64,000 nt of DNA from Roseateles violae (lineage in GTDB: Bacteria > Pseudomonadota > Gammaproteobacteria > Burkholderiales > Burkholderiaceae_C), in contig NZ_JAUHHC010000004.1 in NCBI RefSeq assembly GCF_030410485.1, positions 186,001 through 250,000 on the forward strand. The letters run 5' to 3'. The notes beneath the pieces were generated by a model. That model was not told the DNA's origin. It saw nothing but the letters and a program-made list of their open reading frames with translations, and searched no databases. A program made the position numbers and the translations under genes. The first letter of the stretch is position 1; the number at the start of each line of letters is the position of its first letter. Shown here in pieces: positions 1-12,771 of this stretch.

Positions 1-689
1 GGCAGGAAATCCTTGACCCGGCCGACCGGGTGCAACTCGTCGCCGACGATGGCGATATCGGGCCGCTTGGCCGCGATCATCTCGCGGCCGCGCCGAAGCA
101 CATGCTGGCCGAAGCTGTAGTCCTGGCCGATCAGGTAGATCTTCTTGACGCCAGTGTCCTCGCGCAGCTGGTCGGTCAGCGCGGCCAGCCGCATGTCGGC
201 ATGGGCATCGAAGCGGAAATGCCAGAAGCTGCAGCGCTCGTTGGTCAAGGCCGGATCGACGGCCGAGTAGTTCAGCAGCAGGGCGCGGTGTTGCGGCTCG
301 CGCTCGTTGTGCTTGTTGAGCGCCTCGATCAGCGCCGCCGCCGTCGCCGAGCTATTGCCTTGCAAGACGAAGCCTGCGCCCTGGTCGATCGCCGAGCGCA
401 GCAGCGCCAGGCTTTCCTCGGCCCCGCCCTTGCTGTCGTAGCGAAGCAGTTGCAGCGGCCGCGCGCCGCCGGGCAAGGCGACGCCGCCGCGCGCATTGAC
501 CCGCTCGACCGCCCAGATCAGATTGCGGTAAACCGCTTCGCCGGCATTGCCGAAGGGGCCCGACAGGCCCTCGATCAGCGCCAGCTTGATCGGCTTGGCG
601 GCGCGTGCCGGCGCCGTCGCCAGGCCCAGCGCGAACAGCAAAAGCGCAAGCAACTGGTGGCGCATGAGTTGATTCCAAGAGCGCTTCAT
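1..689 (-). CDS. ABC transporter substrate-binding protein, LivK-like (partial)
   Basis: The frame read from 689 down to the window edge gives about 229 residues without a stop, so the C-terminus is missing. It starts with a Sec-type signal peptide (hydrophobic LLALLLFALGLA followed by ARA), then KLALIEGLSGPFGNAGEA, the typical opening of type I periplasmic binding proteins of the branched-chain amino acid (LivK/HAAT) class. KKIYLIGQDYSFGQ further on matches the second lobe. The role is binding a small solute in the periplasm for an ABC importer; the substrate cannot be told. A second ATG at 665 gives an equally good signal peptide and has GGAA about 8 nt upstream, so that start is also possible. 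The transporter subunits are not in the window. Confidence 0.8.
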   Translation of the reverse strand, partial: MKRSWNQLMRHQLLALLLFALGLATAPARAAKPIKLALIEGLSGPFGNAGEAVYRNLIWAVERVNARGGVALPGGARPLQLLRYDSKGGAEESLALLRSAIDQGAGFVLQGNSSATAAALIEALNKHNEREPQHRALLLNYSAVDPALTNERCSFWHFRFDAHADMRLAALTDQLREDTGVKKIYLIGQDYSFGQHVLRRGREMIAAKRPDIAIVGDELHPVGRVKDFL

Positions 690-706
690 CAGAATTTTTT
701 CAGACC

Positions 707-733
707 CTTGAAAGGGCTTTGGTCGCTCCAAGC
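707..733 (+). promoter_or_regulatory. Candidate RpoH (sigma-32) promoter of the small heat-shock gene
   Basis: CTTGAAA at 707-713 is an exact match to the heat-shock -35 consensus. It is followed after 12 nt by CTCCAAGC (726-733), a partial match to the CCCCATnT -10 element. The gene downstream is an Hsp20 protein, which is the expected target. The -10 fit is imperfect, so the call rests on the -35 and the context. Confidence 0.5.
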
Positions 734-808
734 TTGGACGGCATGGGGGCTGCGCCCACACCAGTTTCAACCGCAGCGATCGAGTTCAAACGATTCTAGG
801 AGCCTGCC

Positions 809-1231
809 ATGTTTGTGTTTCCCCTCGCCCACCCGGTCCGCCGTTCCGCCGAGCTTTCGCGCCGCATCGAGCGCCTGTTCGACATCAATGACGACGCCGT
901 CGCGCTGCGCAGCCCGGCGCTGGACGTCAGCGAAACCGATGCGGCCTACACCCTGCAGCTGGACCTGCCGGGCGTCGCCAAGGAGGCCGTCAAGGTCAAG
1001 ATCGAAGGCCGCAAGATCAGCATCGACGCCGAGCAGGCGCGTGCCGCCGAGCAGACGGAAGGCGAACGTGCGCTGTACCGCGAGCGCTCGGTGACCCGCT
1101 TCTCGCGCAGCTTGGTGCTGCCACAGGAAGTCAGCAAGAACGACTCCGCCGCCAAGCTGGAAAACGGCGTGCTGACCCTGACCCTGGTCAAGCGCGTGCC
1201 GGACAACGCCGGCGAGCTGACGATCAACTGA
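809..1231 (+). CDS. Hsp20/alpha-crystallin family small heat-shock protein
   Basis: 140 residues. An ATP-independent holdase that binds unfolding proteins in the cytoplasm. The alpha-crystallin domain spans roughly residues 35-130: it begins LDVSETDAAYTLQLDLPGV, carries the E-R-x-x-G-like segment as ALYRERSVTRFSRSLVLP, and ends with the conserved ENGVLTLTL strand. A short I-x-I-like tail (ELTIN) closes the protein. AGGAG lies 7 nt before the ATG and supports the start. The gene is monocistronic with a heat-shock-type promoter about 80 nt upstream. Its stop is only 3 nt from the stop of the convergent tsaD and no terminator hairpin separates them. Confidence 0.93.
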   Translation: MFVFPLAHPVRRSAELSRRIERLFDINDDAVALRSPALDVSETDAAYTLQLDLPGVAKEAVKVKIEGRKISIDAEQARAAEQTEGERALYRERSVTRFSRSLVLPQEVSKNDSAAKLENGVLTLTLVKRVPDNAGELTIN

Positions 1232-1234
1232 GTC

Positions 1235-2266
1235 TCAGATCGCGTCCAACGCCCAGCGCGGGCGCACCTCGAAGCCGCCAGCGGGCTGCAGATCGGCCAT
1301 GCCGCGCTGCAGCCGCAGCGCGGCCGCCATCGCGATCATCGCGCCGTTGTCGGTGCACAGGCTCAGTTCCGGGTAGTGCACGCGGAGCTGGCGCTTCGCG
1401 CAGGCCGTGTTCAACTGCTGACGCAGGAGGCTGTTCGCACCGACGCCGCCGGCGACGACCAGGCGCTTCAAGCCGGTCTGCTTCAGCGCCAGCAGCGATT
1501 TCTTCACCAGCACTTCGACGATCGCGGCCTGAGTCGCCGCCGCCAGATCGGCGCGCTGCTGTTCGCTCGGCGCATCGCCGAGCTTCTTCACCTGCGTCAG
1601 CACGGCCGTCTTCAGGCCGGCAAAGCTGAAGTCGGGCTTGCCGCTGTGCAAGAGCGGCCGCGGCAAGTCGAACTGCGTCGCGTCGCCCTGCTCCGCCAGC
1701 CGCGCCAGATGCGGGCCGCCCGGATAGGGCAGGCCCAAGAGCTTGGCACTCTTGTCGAAGGCCTCGCCGGCGGCGTCATCGATCGTCTCGCCGAGGATCT
1801 CATAAGCGCCGACCTCGTCGACCCGCATCAGCTGCGTGTGGCCACCGGAGACCAGCAGCGCGACGAACGGAAACTCCGGCGCATCGGCCGATAGAAAGGG
1901 CGACAGCAGATGCCCTTCCAGATGGTGGATGCCCAGGGTCGGCCTGCCCAGCGCCGCGGCCAGCGACACCGCCACGCCGGCGCCGACCAGCAAGGCGCCG
2001 GCAAGACCCGGCCCCTGGGTATAGGCGATCACGTCAATCTCGTTCAGCGCGACGCCGGCCTGGTCCAGCACCTCGCGCGTCAGCGGCAGCACCCGGCGGA
2101 TATGGTCGCGCGAGGCCAGTTCCGGCACGACGCCGCCATAGGCCTGGTGCATCGCGATCTGGCTGTGCAGGGCCTGGCCGAGCAGCTTCGGTGCCCCCCG
2201 CTCCGGCACCTCGATCAGCGCGACGCCGGTCTCGTCGCAGGACGATTCGAAGCCGAGGACCTTCAC
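1235..2266 (-). CDS. tsaD: tRNA N6-adenosine threonylcarbamoyltransferase TsaD
   Basis: 343 residues, normal for the family. With TsaB and TsaE, TsaD transfers the threonylcarbamoyl group to A37 of ANN-decoding tRNAs (t6A). The N-terminus [14 protein letters not shown] is diagnostic of the ASKHA fold. Metal-binding histidines are seen at residues 115 and 119 (HLEGH), SGGHTQ follows, and CTDNGAMIA holds the late aspartate. The start codon is GTG at 2266-2264, overlapping the fdx stop as GTGA, so translation is probably coupled to fdx. The frame stays open further upstream but that extension is antifamily sequence lying inside fdx in another frame. Placement at the end of an isc operon is not the arrangement of Escherichia coli. 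Confidence 0.96.
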   Translation of the reverse strand: MKVLGFESSCDETGVALIEVPERGAPKLLGQALHSQIAMHQAYGGVVPELASRDHIRRVLPLTREVLDQAGVALNEIDVIAYTQGPGLAGALLVGAGVAVSLAAALGRPTLGIHHLEGHLLSPFLSADAPEFPFVALLVSGGHTQLMRVDEVGAYEILGETIDDAAGEAFDKSAKLLGLPYPGGPHLARLAEQGDATQFDLPRPLLHSGKPDFSFAGLKTAVLTQVKKLGDAPSEQQRADLAAATQAAIVEVLVKKSLLALKQTGLKRLVVAGGVGANSLLRQQLNTACAKRQLRVHYPELSLCTDNGAMIAMAAALRLQRGMADLQPAGGFEVRPRWALDAI

Positions 2267-2598
2267 TTTTCCCTGGCGTGGTTGATCGAGTACTTCGGAA
2301 TCTCGACCGTAATGTCCTGCTGGCCGAGGATGGCCTGGCAGGACAGGCGCGAATCGGGCTCCAGTCCCCAGGCGCGGTCCAGCATGTCCTCCTCGCCCTC
2401 CTCCATCTCGGACAGCGAGCGGCCGCCCTCGCGCACGATCACATGGCAGGTCGTGCAGGCGCAGACCTGGTCGCAGGCATGCTCGATCTCGACGTCGTTG
2501 TCCAGCAGGGCCTCGCAGATCGAGGTGCCGGCGGGCGCCGTGACCGTCTTGCCCTCGGGGCAGTACTCGGCATGGGGAAGGATCTTGATCGTCGGCAT
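2263..2598 (-). CDS. fdx: ISC-type [2Fe-2S] ferredoxin
   Basis: 111 residues. An adrenodoxin-type ferredoxin that supplies electrons to the IscS/IscU Fe-S assembly machinery. The cluster ligands are C42, C48, C51 and C87, the same spacing and numbering as E. coli Fdx; an additional C46 lies between the first two. The acidic stretch [10 protein letters not shown] is the usual partner-docking surface. It is the seventh gene of the isc operon, starts 2 nt after the hscA stop, and overlaps tsaD by 4 nt. Confidence 0.97.
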   Translation of the reverse strand: MPTIKILPHAEYCPEGKTVTAPAGTSICEALLDNDVEIEHACDQVCACTTCHVIVREGGRSLSEMEEGEEDMLDRAWGLEPDSRLSCQAILGQQDITVEIPKYSINHAREK

Positions 2599-2600
2599 GG

Positions 2601-4457
<1,857 letters not shown>

Positions 4458-4458
4458 G

Positions 4459-4986
4459 TCAGTTTTCCAGCGCCTCCAGGCGCTTGTCGATATCGGAGCG
4501 GAACTTCGCGATGAACATCAGCGCCCGCACCTGCTGGGCCGCCGCCGCGGTGTCGCCGGCTTCGTCCAGCAGGCGACGCACCTCCGCCAGCAAGGCCGCC
4601 TCGCGCGCCGCGACCTCGTCATCGATCGCCCGCACCGCGGCCGCGTCACCCGCGTCGGCGGCCTCGTCCAGCCCCTCGCGCCAGGCCATCTGCTCCATCA
4701 GGAAGCTGGCCGGCATGCGGGTGTTCTCGTTGACCAGCAGCGGCACGCCGCGCAGCTCGCACAGATAGGCGGCACGCTGCAGCGGGTCGCGCAGGCGCTG
4801 GTGCGCCTCGTTGACACGCAGCGCCCATTGCATCGCCAGACGCTGGGCGGCCGCGCCCTCGGCGGCGAACTTGTCCGGGTGAACGCGGGCCTGCAGGTTC
4901 TTCCAGCGCGCCTCGATCTCGGCGCGCTGCTGCTCCTGCCGCTCGGGCAGGCCAAACAGGGCGAAGTCGTTGTCGTCGAGTCTCAT
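4459..4986 (-). CDS. hscB: Co-chaperone HscB (J-domain protein)
   Basis: 175 residues from the ATG at 4986. The N-terminal J domain carries HPD at residues 36-38 in RVHPDKFA; the C-terminal helical domain contains [15 protein letters not shown], the IscU-contact region. It stimulates HscA ATPase and delivers IscU. A TTG 15 nt upstream (5001) would add five residues, but ATG followed by [13 protein letters not shown] aligns with the family start. There is no good Shine-Dalgarno sequence, and the U-run of a terminator-like hairpin ends only about 16 nt before the ATG, which suggests that expression depends on read-through or another input. Confidence 0.95.
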   Translation of the reverse strand: MRLDDNDFALFGLPERQEQQRAEIEARWKNLQARVHPDKFAAEGAAAQRLAMQWALRVNEAHQRLRDPLQRAAYLCELRGVPLLVNENTRMPASFLMEQMAWREGLDEAADAGDAAAVRAIDDEVAAREAALLAEVRRLLDEAGDTAAAAQQVRALMFIAKFRSDIDKRLEALEN

Positions 4987-5002
4987 CAAGGATGCCGGCA
5001 AT

Positions 5003-5028
5003 AAAAAGGCGCGGCTTGCGGCCGCGCC
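5003..5028 (-). terminator. Intrinsic-terminator-like hairpin between iscA and hscB
   Basis: In the sense of the isc operon the sequence reads GGCGCGGC-CGCAA-GCCGCGCC followed by TTTTT. The perfect 8-bp GC stem lies at 5008-5015/5021-5028 and the U-run at 5003-5007. It sits inside the operon, separating iscRSUA from hscBA-fdx-tsaD, so it may be a partial terminator or attenuator. Confidence 0.75.
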
Positions 5029-5049
5029 CTGCAGGAAGAGGCCAAAATT

Positions 5050-5373
5050 CTAGACGCGGAAGGATTCGCCGCAGCCGCAGCGATCCTTCTCGCGCGGGTT
5101 GCGGAACTTGAAGCCTTCGTTCAAGCCCTCGCGCACGAAATCGAGCTCGGTGCCGTCCAGATAGGGCAGGCTTTTCGGATCGATCAAGATCTTGATGCCA
5201 TGGCCCTCGAAGACCACATCCTCGGGCGTCACCTCATCGGCGTACTCGAGCTTGTAGGCGAGACCCGAGCAGCCGGTCGTCTTGACGCCCAGGCGCAGGC
5301 CGATGCCGCGCCCGCGCTTGCTGATGTAGCGCGTCACATGGCGCGCGGCCGCTTCGGTCAGGGTCACGGACAT
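5050..5373 (-). CDS. iscA: A-type Fe-S carrier protein IscA
   Basis: 107 residues, the normal size. IscA accepts or carries Fe/Fe-S clusters during maturation of client proteins. The three invariant cysteines are C35 (TTGCSG) and C99/C101 (the terminal CGCGESF). The start [13 protein letters not shown] is the family start. It follows iscU by 11 nt and precedes the intercistronic hairpin at 5003-5028. Confidence 0.97.
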   Translation of the reverse strand: MSVTLTEAAARHVTRYISKRGRGIGLRLGVKTTGCSGLAYKLEYADEVTPEDVVFEGHGIKILIDPKSLPYLDGTELDFVREGLNEGFKFRNPREKDRCGCGESFRV

Positions 5374-5384
5374 CGTCGAATCCC

Positions 5385-5771
5385 TTACTGCGCGTTCTTG
5401 GCGCGGTAATCGTCGACCGCCGCCTTGATCGCGTCCTCGGCCAGGATCGAACAGTGGATCTTCACCGGCGGCAGCGCCAGTTCCTCGGCGATCTGCGTGT
5501 TCTTGATCGCCAGCGCCTGGTCCAGGCTCTTGCCCTTAACCCATTCGGTCACCAGCGAGCTCGAGGCGATCGCCGAGCCGCAGCCATAGGTCTTGAACTT
5601 GGCGTCCTCGATCAGGCCGGTGGCCGGATTGACCTTGATCTGCAGCTTCATCACGTCGCCGCAGGCCGGCGCGCCGACCATGCCGGTGCCGACCGACTCG
5701 TCGCCCTTGTCGAAGGCGCCGACATTGCGGGGGTTCTCGTAGTGATCAACGACTTTTTCGCTGTAGGCCAT
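5385..5771 (-). CDS. iscU: Fe-S cluster scaffold IscU
   Basis: 128 residues. The scaffold on which IscS-derived sulfur and iron are assembled. Cluster ligands are C37, C64 and C107 with D39 and H106 close by; LPPVK at residues 100-104 is the HscA recognition site. The sequence [18 protein letters not shown] is near-invariant in the family. It lies 27 nt after iscS, and a weak GGAGAAAC sequence stands before the start. Confidence 0.98.
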   Translation of the reverse strand: MAYSEKVVDHYENPRNVGAFDKGDESVGTGMVGAPACGDVMKLQIKVNPATGLIEDAKFKTYGCGSAIASSSLVTEWVKGKSLDQALAIKNTQIAEELALPPVKIHCSILAEDAIKAAVDDYRAKNAQ

Positions 5772-5798
5772 GATGTTTCTCCAACGTATTCGGGGTAG

Positions 5799-7019
5799 TT
5801 AGTGGGCAGTCCACTGAATGGTCGATAGATCGATGCCATCCTTGTACATATCCCACAGCGGCGACAGCTCGCGCAGCTTGGCCACACGGTCCTTCAGGAT
5901 GCTCACCGCGTAATCGATCTCCTCGACCGTGGTGAAGCGGCCGATCGTCATGCGCAGCGAGCTGTGCGCCAGCTCGTCGCTGCGGCCCAGCGCGCGCAAG
6001 ACATAGCTGGGCTCCAGGCTGGCCGAGGTGCAGGCCGAGCCGGACGAGACGGCGATGCCCTTGACGCCCATGATCAGCGACTCGCCTTCCACGTAGTTGA
6101 ACGAGATGTTGAGGTTGTGCGGGACGCGGCGCTCCAGGTCGCCATTGACGAAGACCTGCTCGATGTCCATCAGCCCGTCGAGCAGGCGCTTTTGCAGCAT
6201 GCGGATGCGCTCGCCCTCGGTCTTCATCTCGTTCTTGGCGATCTCGTAGGCCAGGCCCATGCCGACGATCTGGTGCGTCGCCAGCGTGCCCGAGCGCATG
6301 CCGCGCTCATGGCCGCCGCCGTGCATCTGCGCCTCCAGGCGTACGCGCGGCTTGCGGCGCACGAACAGCGCGCCGATGCCCTTGGGGCCATAGGTCTTGT
6401 GCGAGGCCAGGCTCATCAGGTCGATCGGCAAGGTCGCCATATCGATCTCGACCTTGCCGGTCGCCTGCGCGGCGTCGACGTGGAAGATGATGCCCTTGTC
6501 GCGGCAGATATTGCCGATCGCAACGACATCCTGGATCACGCCGATCTCGTTGTTGACGAAGAGCACCGAGGCCAGGATGGTGTCCGGCCGCAGCGCCGCC
6601 TTGAACTTGTCCAGGTCCAGCAGGCCATTGGCCTCGACGTCCAGCAGGGTCACCTCGAAGCCCTGGCGCTCCAGCTCGCGGCAGGTGTCCAGGGTCGCCT
6701 TGTGCTCGGTCTTCAGGGTGATGATGTGCTTGCCGCGCGTCTTGTAGAACTGCGCCGCGCCCTTGATCGCCAGGTTGATGGACTCGGTCGCGCCCGAGGT
6801 CCAGACGATCTCGCGCGGATCGGCATTGATCAGCGACGCGACCTGCTCGCGCGCCTTCTCGACCGCCGCCTCGGCCTCCCAGCCCCAGGCGTGGCTGCGC
6901 GAGGCCGGATTGCCGAAATGCTCGCGCAACCACGGGATCATCGCCTCGACGACGCGCGGATCGACCGGCGTCGTCGCGCCATAGTCCATATAGATCGGGA
7001 AATGCGGGGTCATGTCCAT
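5799..7019 (-). CDS. iscS: Cysteine desulfurase IscS
   Basis: 406 residues. A PLP-dependent enzyme that removes sulfur from cysteine and passes it as persulfide to IscU and tRNA-thiolation partners. The PLP lysine is K208 in [12 protein letters not shown]; the persulfide cysteine is C330 in [15 protein letters not shown]. The N-terminus ([17 protein letters not shown]) matches the family. ATGs at 7019 and 7013 are both possible starts. It follows iscR by 21 nt and is the second gene of the operon. Confidence 0.97.
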   Translation of the reverse strand: MDMTPHFPIYMDYGATTPVDPRVVEAMIPWLREHFGNPASRSHAWGWEAEAAVEKAREQVASLINADPREIVWTSGATESINLAIKGAAQFYKTRGKHIITLKTEHKATLDTCRELERQGFEVTLLDVEANGLLDLDKFKAALRPDTILASVLFVNNEIGVIQDVVAIGNICRDKGIIFHVDAAQATGKVEIDMATLPIDLMSLASHKTYGPKGIGALFVRRKPRVRLEAQMHGGGHERGMRSGTLATHQIVGMGLAYEIAKNEMKTEGERIRMLQKRLLDGLMDIEQVFVNGDLERRVPHNLNISFNYVEGESLIMGVKGIAVSSGSACTSASLEPSYVLRALGRSDELAHSSLRMTIGRFTTVEEIDYAVSILKDRVAKLRELSPLWDMYKDGIDLSTIQWTAH

Positions 7020-7040
7020 AGCTGCAGACAGGTTCTCTTT

Positions 7041-7574
7041 TTATTTGGTGAAGGCGTTGCCGAGGGCGAAGACCGAGTTCGGTGCGGTGACGCGGATCGG
7101 CTTGACCACCGGCGTCGTCGAGATCGCACGCTTGACCGGCGCCTCCTCGATCGTCACGCCCTTGGCCAGCTGGTCCTCGACCAGCTTGCGCAGCGAGACC
7201 GAGTCCAGGTACTCGATCATCTTGGCGTTCAGGCTGGTCCACAGCTCGTGCGTGATGCACTTGCCGGTGTCCTCGCCCATGCAGTTCTCCTTGCCGCCGC
7301 AACCGGTCGCGTCGATCGGCTCGTCGACGGCGACGATGATGTCGGCCACGGTGATCTCGCTGGACTTGCGGCCCAGCGAATAGCCGCCGCCCGGGCCGCG
7401 GGTGCTCTCCACCAGCTCATGGCGGCGCAGTTTGCCGAACAGCTGCTCCAGATAGGACAGCGAGATCTGCTGGCGCTGGCTGATCGCCGCCAGAGCGACC
7501 GGGCCGCTGTTTTCGCGCAGGGCCAGATCGATCATTGCGGTGACGGCAAAACGACCTTTGGTGGTGAGACGCAT
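7041..7574 (-). CDS. iscR: Fe-S cluster regulator IscR (Rrf2 family)
   Basis: 177 residues. A winged-helix repressor whose [2Fe-2S] form shuts off the isc operon when clusters are plentiful. The N-terminal helix-turn-helix begins MRLTTKGRFAVTAMIDLAL. Cluster ligands are C92, C98, C106 and H109; in E. coli they are C92, C98, C104 and H107, so the second loop is two residues longer here. AGGAGA lies 7 nt before the ATG and fixes the start; the frame is open 45 nt further upstream but without support. It is first in the operon, with an operator-like site upstream at 7680-7707. Confidence 0.96.
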   Translation of the reverse strand: MRLTTKGRFAVTAMIDLALRENSGPVALAAISQRQQISLSYLEQLFGKLRRHELVESTRGPGGGYSLGRKSSEITVADIIVAVDEPIDATGCGGKENCMGEDTGKCITHELWTSLNAKMIEYLDSVSLRKLVEDQLAKGVTIEEAPVKRAISTTPVVKPIRVTAPNSVFALGNAFTK

Positions 7575-7670
7575 CGAACTTCTCCTTCGCCCTGAGGGCC
7601 CTGAGGCGGCGCGAACCAAAAGCGCCGCCCAACTCCGGGTTTACCCAGGCGACCTCTCTCGGTCGCAGAC

Positions 7671-7707
7671 GGGTTAACCCTCGGTTATTTCCGAGCATTT
7701 TACTCAA
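7671..7707 (-). promoter_or_regulatory. Candidate IscR-regulated promoter/operator of the isc operon
   Basis: Read on the minus strand: TTGAGT (7707-7702, -35-like), then AAAATG, then the perfect inverted repeat CTCGG-N6-CCGAG (7695-7680), then the palindrome GGGTTAACCC (7680-7671). The TTGA-N7-CTCGG-AAAT arrangement resembles type-1 IscR sites as I know them from enterobacteria. No convincing -10 was found. The 242-bp gap between uvrB and iscR also holds GC-rich hairpins around 7725-7800 that may end uvrB transcription. Confidence 0.5.
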
Positions 7708-7816
7708 TTACTGCCAGGCTTGCTGGCGAGGCCCCGGTCGGCCCCCCGGAGCCGGGGCGCGATGAGGCCGCGCGGCCGGCTTGGCCGGGCCTCGGACGGT
7801 CGACCAGGCGGGCGGA

Positions 7817-9934
<2,118 letters not shown>

Positions 9935-10077
9935 GGGGTAATCCCTGAATGGTCGCAGCGGCCGCCTAGAATCCAGGGCCGCGCAATCCGACAGGGTAGC
10001 GCAGCCGCCCGGACCTTGCCGCCGGCAGGCTCCACCCCAAACCGTCCCTGTTGCCACCGTTCTGTCAGGAAATGACC

Positions 10078-11280
10078 ATGTCCTTGTTCGCCGCCGTCGA
10101 AATGGCCCCCCGCGATCCGATCCTGGGTCTCAATGAGCAATTCAATGCCGATACCCGGCCGGGCAAGGTCAATCTGGGCGTCGGCGTCTATTACGACGAG
10201 AACGGCAAGCTGCCGCTGCTGAAGTGCGTGGCCCGGGCCGAGGCCGCGATGCAGGCCGACCCCAAGGCGCGCGGCTATCTGCCGATCGACGGGATCGCGG
10301 CCTACGACAAGGCCGTGCAAGGCCTGGTCTTCGGCGCCGACAGCGCGATCCTGGCCGCCAAGCGCGTGGCCACCGTGCAGGCCATCGGCGGCACCGGCGG
10401 CCTGAAGATCGGCGCCGACTTCCTCAAGCGCCTGAACCCGACGGCCAAGGTGCTGATTTCCGACCCGAGCTGGGAGAACCACCGCGCGCTGTTCAGCAAT
10501 GCCGGCTTCACGGTCGAGACCTACCCCTACTACGACGCCGCCAGCCGCGGCATCAACTTCGAAGGCTTGCTGGCCGCGCTGAGCGCGGCCGCTGTCGGCA
10601 CCGTTGTCGTGCTGCACGCCTGCTGCCACAACCCGACCGGCTACGACCTGACGCCGGCGCAATGGGAACAGGTGGTTGCGGCCGTCAAGGCGCGCGGCCT
10701 GGTCGCCTTCCTGGACATGGCCTACCAGGGCTTCGGCGAGGGCATTGCCGAGGACGGCGCGGTGATCCAGCAGTTCCTGGCCGCCGATCTGGACTTCTTC
10801 GTTTCGACCAGCTTCTCGAAGAGCTTCTCGCTCTACGGCGAGCGCGTCGGCGCGCTGAGCGTCGTCTGTGCCTCGGCCGAGGAGACCACCAAGGTGCTGT
10901 CGCAGCTGAAGATCGTCATCCGCACCAACTACTCGAACCCGCCGACCCACGGCGCCCAGGTCGTCGCCAATGTGCTGTCCACGCCGGCGCTGCGCCAGCT
11001 CTGGGAAGAGGAACTGGCCGGCATGCGCCAGCGCATCCGCTTGATGCGCACGGCCCTGGTCGAGGCGCTGCTGAAGGCCGGCGCCCAGCAGGACTTGAGC
11101 TTCGTCACCCGCCAGAAGGGCATGTTCAGCTACTCGGGCCTGACGGCCGCCCAGATGCAGCGCCTGCGCAGCGAGTTCGGCGTCTACGGCGTCGACTCCG
11201 GCCGCATCTGCGTGGCCGCGCTGAACGAGCACAATCTGCCGCGCGTGGTCCAGGCAATCGCCGCCGTCATCCACGACTAA
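10078..11280 (+). CDS. tyrB: Aromatic-amino-acid / aspartate aminotransferase
   Basis: 400 residues. A class I PLP aminotransferase of the AspC/TyrB family. [20 protein letters not shown] is the family N-terminus, NPTGYDLT lies mid-chain, and the PLP lysine is in [16 protein letters not shown]. Substrate preference (aromatic versus dicarboxylic) cannot be decided from sequence alone; tyrB is the usual name in related genomes. AGGA stands 7 nt before the ATG at 10078; the ATG at 10072 is too close to it. A GC hairpin follows at 11290-11314. Confidence 0.92.
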   Translation: MSLFAAVEMAPRDPILGLNEQFNADTRPGKVNLGVGVYYDENGKLPLLKCVARAEAAMQADPKARGYLPIDGIAAYDKAVQGLVFGADSAILAAKRVATVQAIGGTGGLKIGADFLKRLNPTAKVLISDPSWENHRALFSNAGFTVETYPYYDAASRGINFEGLLAALSAAAVGTVVVLHACCHNPTGYDLTPAQWEQVVAAVKARGLVAFLDMAYQGFGEGIAEDGAVIQQFLAADLDFFVSTSFSKSFSLYGERVGALSVVCASAEETTKVLSQLKIVIRTNYSNPPTHGAQVVANVLSTPALRQLWEEELAGMRQRIRLMRTALVEALLKAGAQQDLSFVTRQKGMFSYSGLTAAQMQRLRSEFGVYGVDSGRICVAALNEHNLPRVVQAIAAVIHD

Positions 11281-11289
11281 AGCGATCCC

Positions 11290-11314
11290 GGCCGGGTCGC
11301 CCGAAGGCCCGGCC
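11290..11314 (+). terminator. GC-rich hairpin after the aminotransferase gene
   Basis: GGCCGGG (11290-11296) pairs perfectly with CCCGGCC (11308-11314) across an 11-nt loop, 9 nt after the stop codon. There is no U-run, so it is a weak terminator candidate or an mRNA 3'-end stabiliser. Confidence 0.35.
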
Positions 11315-11375
11315 GCCATGTAAAGACAGACGAAGGGACTGAAGAAACGCCGCCAGAGGCCGATCTTGAGCAGTA

Positions 11376-11403
11376 TTGACGAGGCTTGCCGACTAGGTAT
11401 TCC
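11376..11403 (+). promoter_or_regulatory. Candidate sigma-70 promoter of phaZ
   Basis: TTGACG (11376-11381), a 16-nt spacer and TATTCC (11398-11403) lie about 70 nt before the phaZ start. The -35 is good and the -10 mediocre. No other promoter-like pair was seen in the 192-bp gap. Confidence 0.4.
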
Positions 11404-11472
11404 TCACAAATGCTGCAATGCACAATTTCTGGCACCATTGTCGGCGTCCACCATCTCCCGGAAGGTTGCTCC

Positions 11473-12771
11473 ATGCTGTATCAGCTTTTTGAAACCCAGC
11501 GCGCGCTGCTGAGCCCCTTCGCGGAATTCGCCAGCGCCTCGGCCAAGCTGTACAGCCACCCGCTGCTGCCCTTCGCGCACACGCTGCTGTCGCCGCGCGT
11601 CTCGGCCGGCCTGGACCTGATGCACCGGCTGGCCAAGGACTACGAGAAGCCCGGCTTCGACATCCATGGCGTCGAGGTCGATGGCGTCGATGTCGCCGTG
11701 CAGGAACTGGTGCCGGTCGAAAAGCCCTTCTGCCGCCTGCTGCGCTTCAAGCGCTACACCGACGATCTGGCCGTGCTGGCCAAAATGAAGACGCAGCCGA
11801 CCGTGCTGGTCGTCGCGCCGCTGTCCGGCCACCATTCCACGCTCCTGCGCGAGACGGTGCGCCAGCTCTTGAAGGACCACAAGGTCTTCATCACCGACTG
11901 GACCGACGCCCGCATGGTGCCGACCGAGGTCGGCCCCTTCCATCTGGACGACTACATTGCCTATGTGCAGGAGTTCATCCGCCATGTCGGCGCGGCCGAC
12001 TGCCATGTGATCTCGGTCTGCCAGCCGACGGTGCCGGTGCTGGCCGCGATTTCGCTGATGGCCTCGCGCGGCGAGACGACACCGCGCAGCATGACGATGA
12101 TGGGCGGCCCGATCGACGCCCGCAAGAGCCCGACCGCCGTCAACAACCTGGCGACCAACAAGAGCCACAGCTGGTTCGAGAACAATGTGATCTTCCGCGT
12201 GCCGCCCAACTATCCCGGCGCCGGCCGCGAGGTCTACCCGGGCTTTCTGCAGCACACCGGTTTTGTCGCGATGAATCCGGACCACCACCTGAAGGCGCAT
12301 TACGACTATTTCCTCGACCTGGTGCGGGGCGATGGCGACAGCGCCGAGACCCATCGGCGCTTCTACGACGAGTACAACGCGGTGCTGGACATGCCGGCCG
12401 AGTACTACCTGGACACGATCAAGACGGTGTTCCAGGACTTCGCGCTAGTCAACGGCACCTGGGTCGTTGACGGCGAGCCGGTGCGCCCGCAGGACATCCG
12501 CGGCACCGCTTTGCTGACCGTCGAAGGCGAACTGGACGACATCTCCGGCGCCGGCCAGACCCGCGCCGCCCATGAGCTCTGCGCCGGCATCCCGAGCGAA
12601 CATCAATACCATTACGACGCGATCGGCGCTGGCCATTACGGCATCTTCTCGGGCCGCCGCTGGCGCGAGAACGTCTATCCGCAGCTGCGCGACTTCATCG
12701 CCAAGTACGACCGCCCGGCCGCGGTGGCGAGCAAGAGCGTCGCGCGCAAGACCCGCAAGAAGAGCGCTTGA
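11473..12771 (+). CDS. phaZ: Intracellular poly(3-hydroxybutyrate) depolymerase PhaZ
   Basis: 432 residues. It mobilises stored PHB granules in the cytoplasm. With the ATG at 11473 the catalytic residues fall at C183 (SVCQP), D355 (GELDD) and H388 (GAGHYG), exactly the numbering described for the Ralstonia eutropha PhaZa1-type enzyme, whose nucleophile is cysteine rather than serine. GGAAGG lies 7 nt before the start. There is no signal peptide, as expected. A lysine-rich tail (KTRKKSA) ends the protein. Its stop overlaps a TTG start of the next gene. It shows that the organism makes polyhydroxyalkanoate. Confidence 0.95.
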   Translation: MLYQLFETQRALLSPFAEFASASAKLYSHPLLPFAHTLLSPRVSAGLDLMHRLAKDYEKPGFDIHGVEVDGVDVAVQELVPVEKPFCRLLRFKRYTDDLAVLAKMKTQPTVLVVAPLSGHHSTLLRETVRQLLKDHKVFITDWTDARMVPTEVGPFHLDDYIAYVQEFIRHVGAADCHVISVCQPTVPVLAAISLMASRGETTPRSMTMMGGPIDARKSPTAVNNLATNKSHSWFENNVIFRVPPNYPGAGREVYPGFLQHTGFVAMNPDHHLKAHYDYFLDLVRGDGDSAETHRRFYDEYNAVLDMPAEYYLDTIKTVFQDFALVNGTWVVDGEPVRPQDIRGTALLTVEGELDDISGAGQTRAAHELCAGIPSEHQYHYDAIGAGHYGIFSGRRWRENVYPQLRDFIAKYDRPAAVASKSVARKTRKKSA

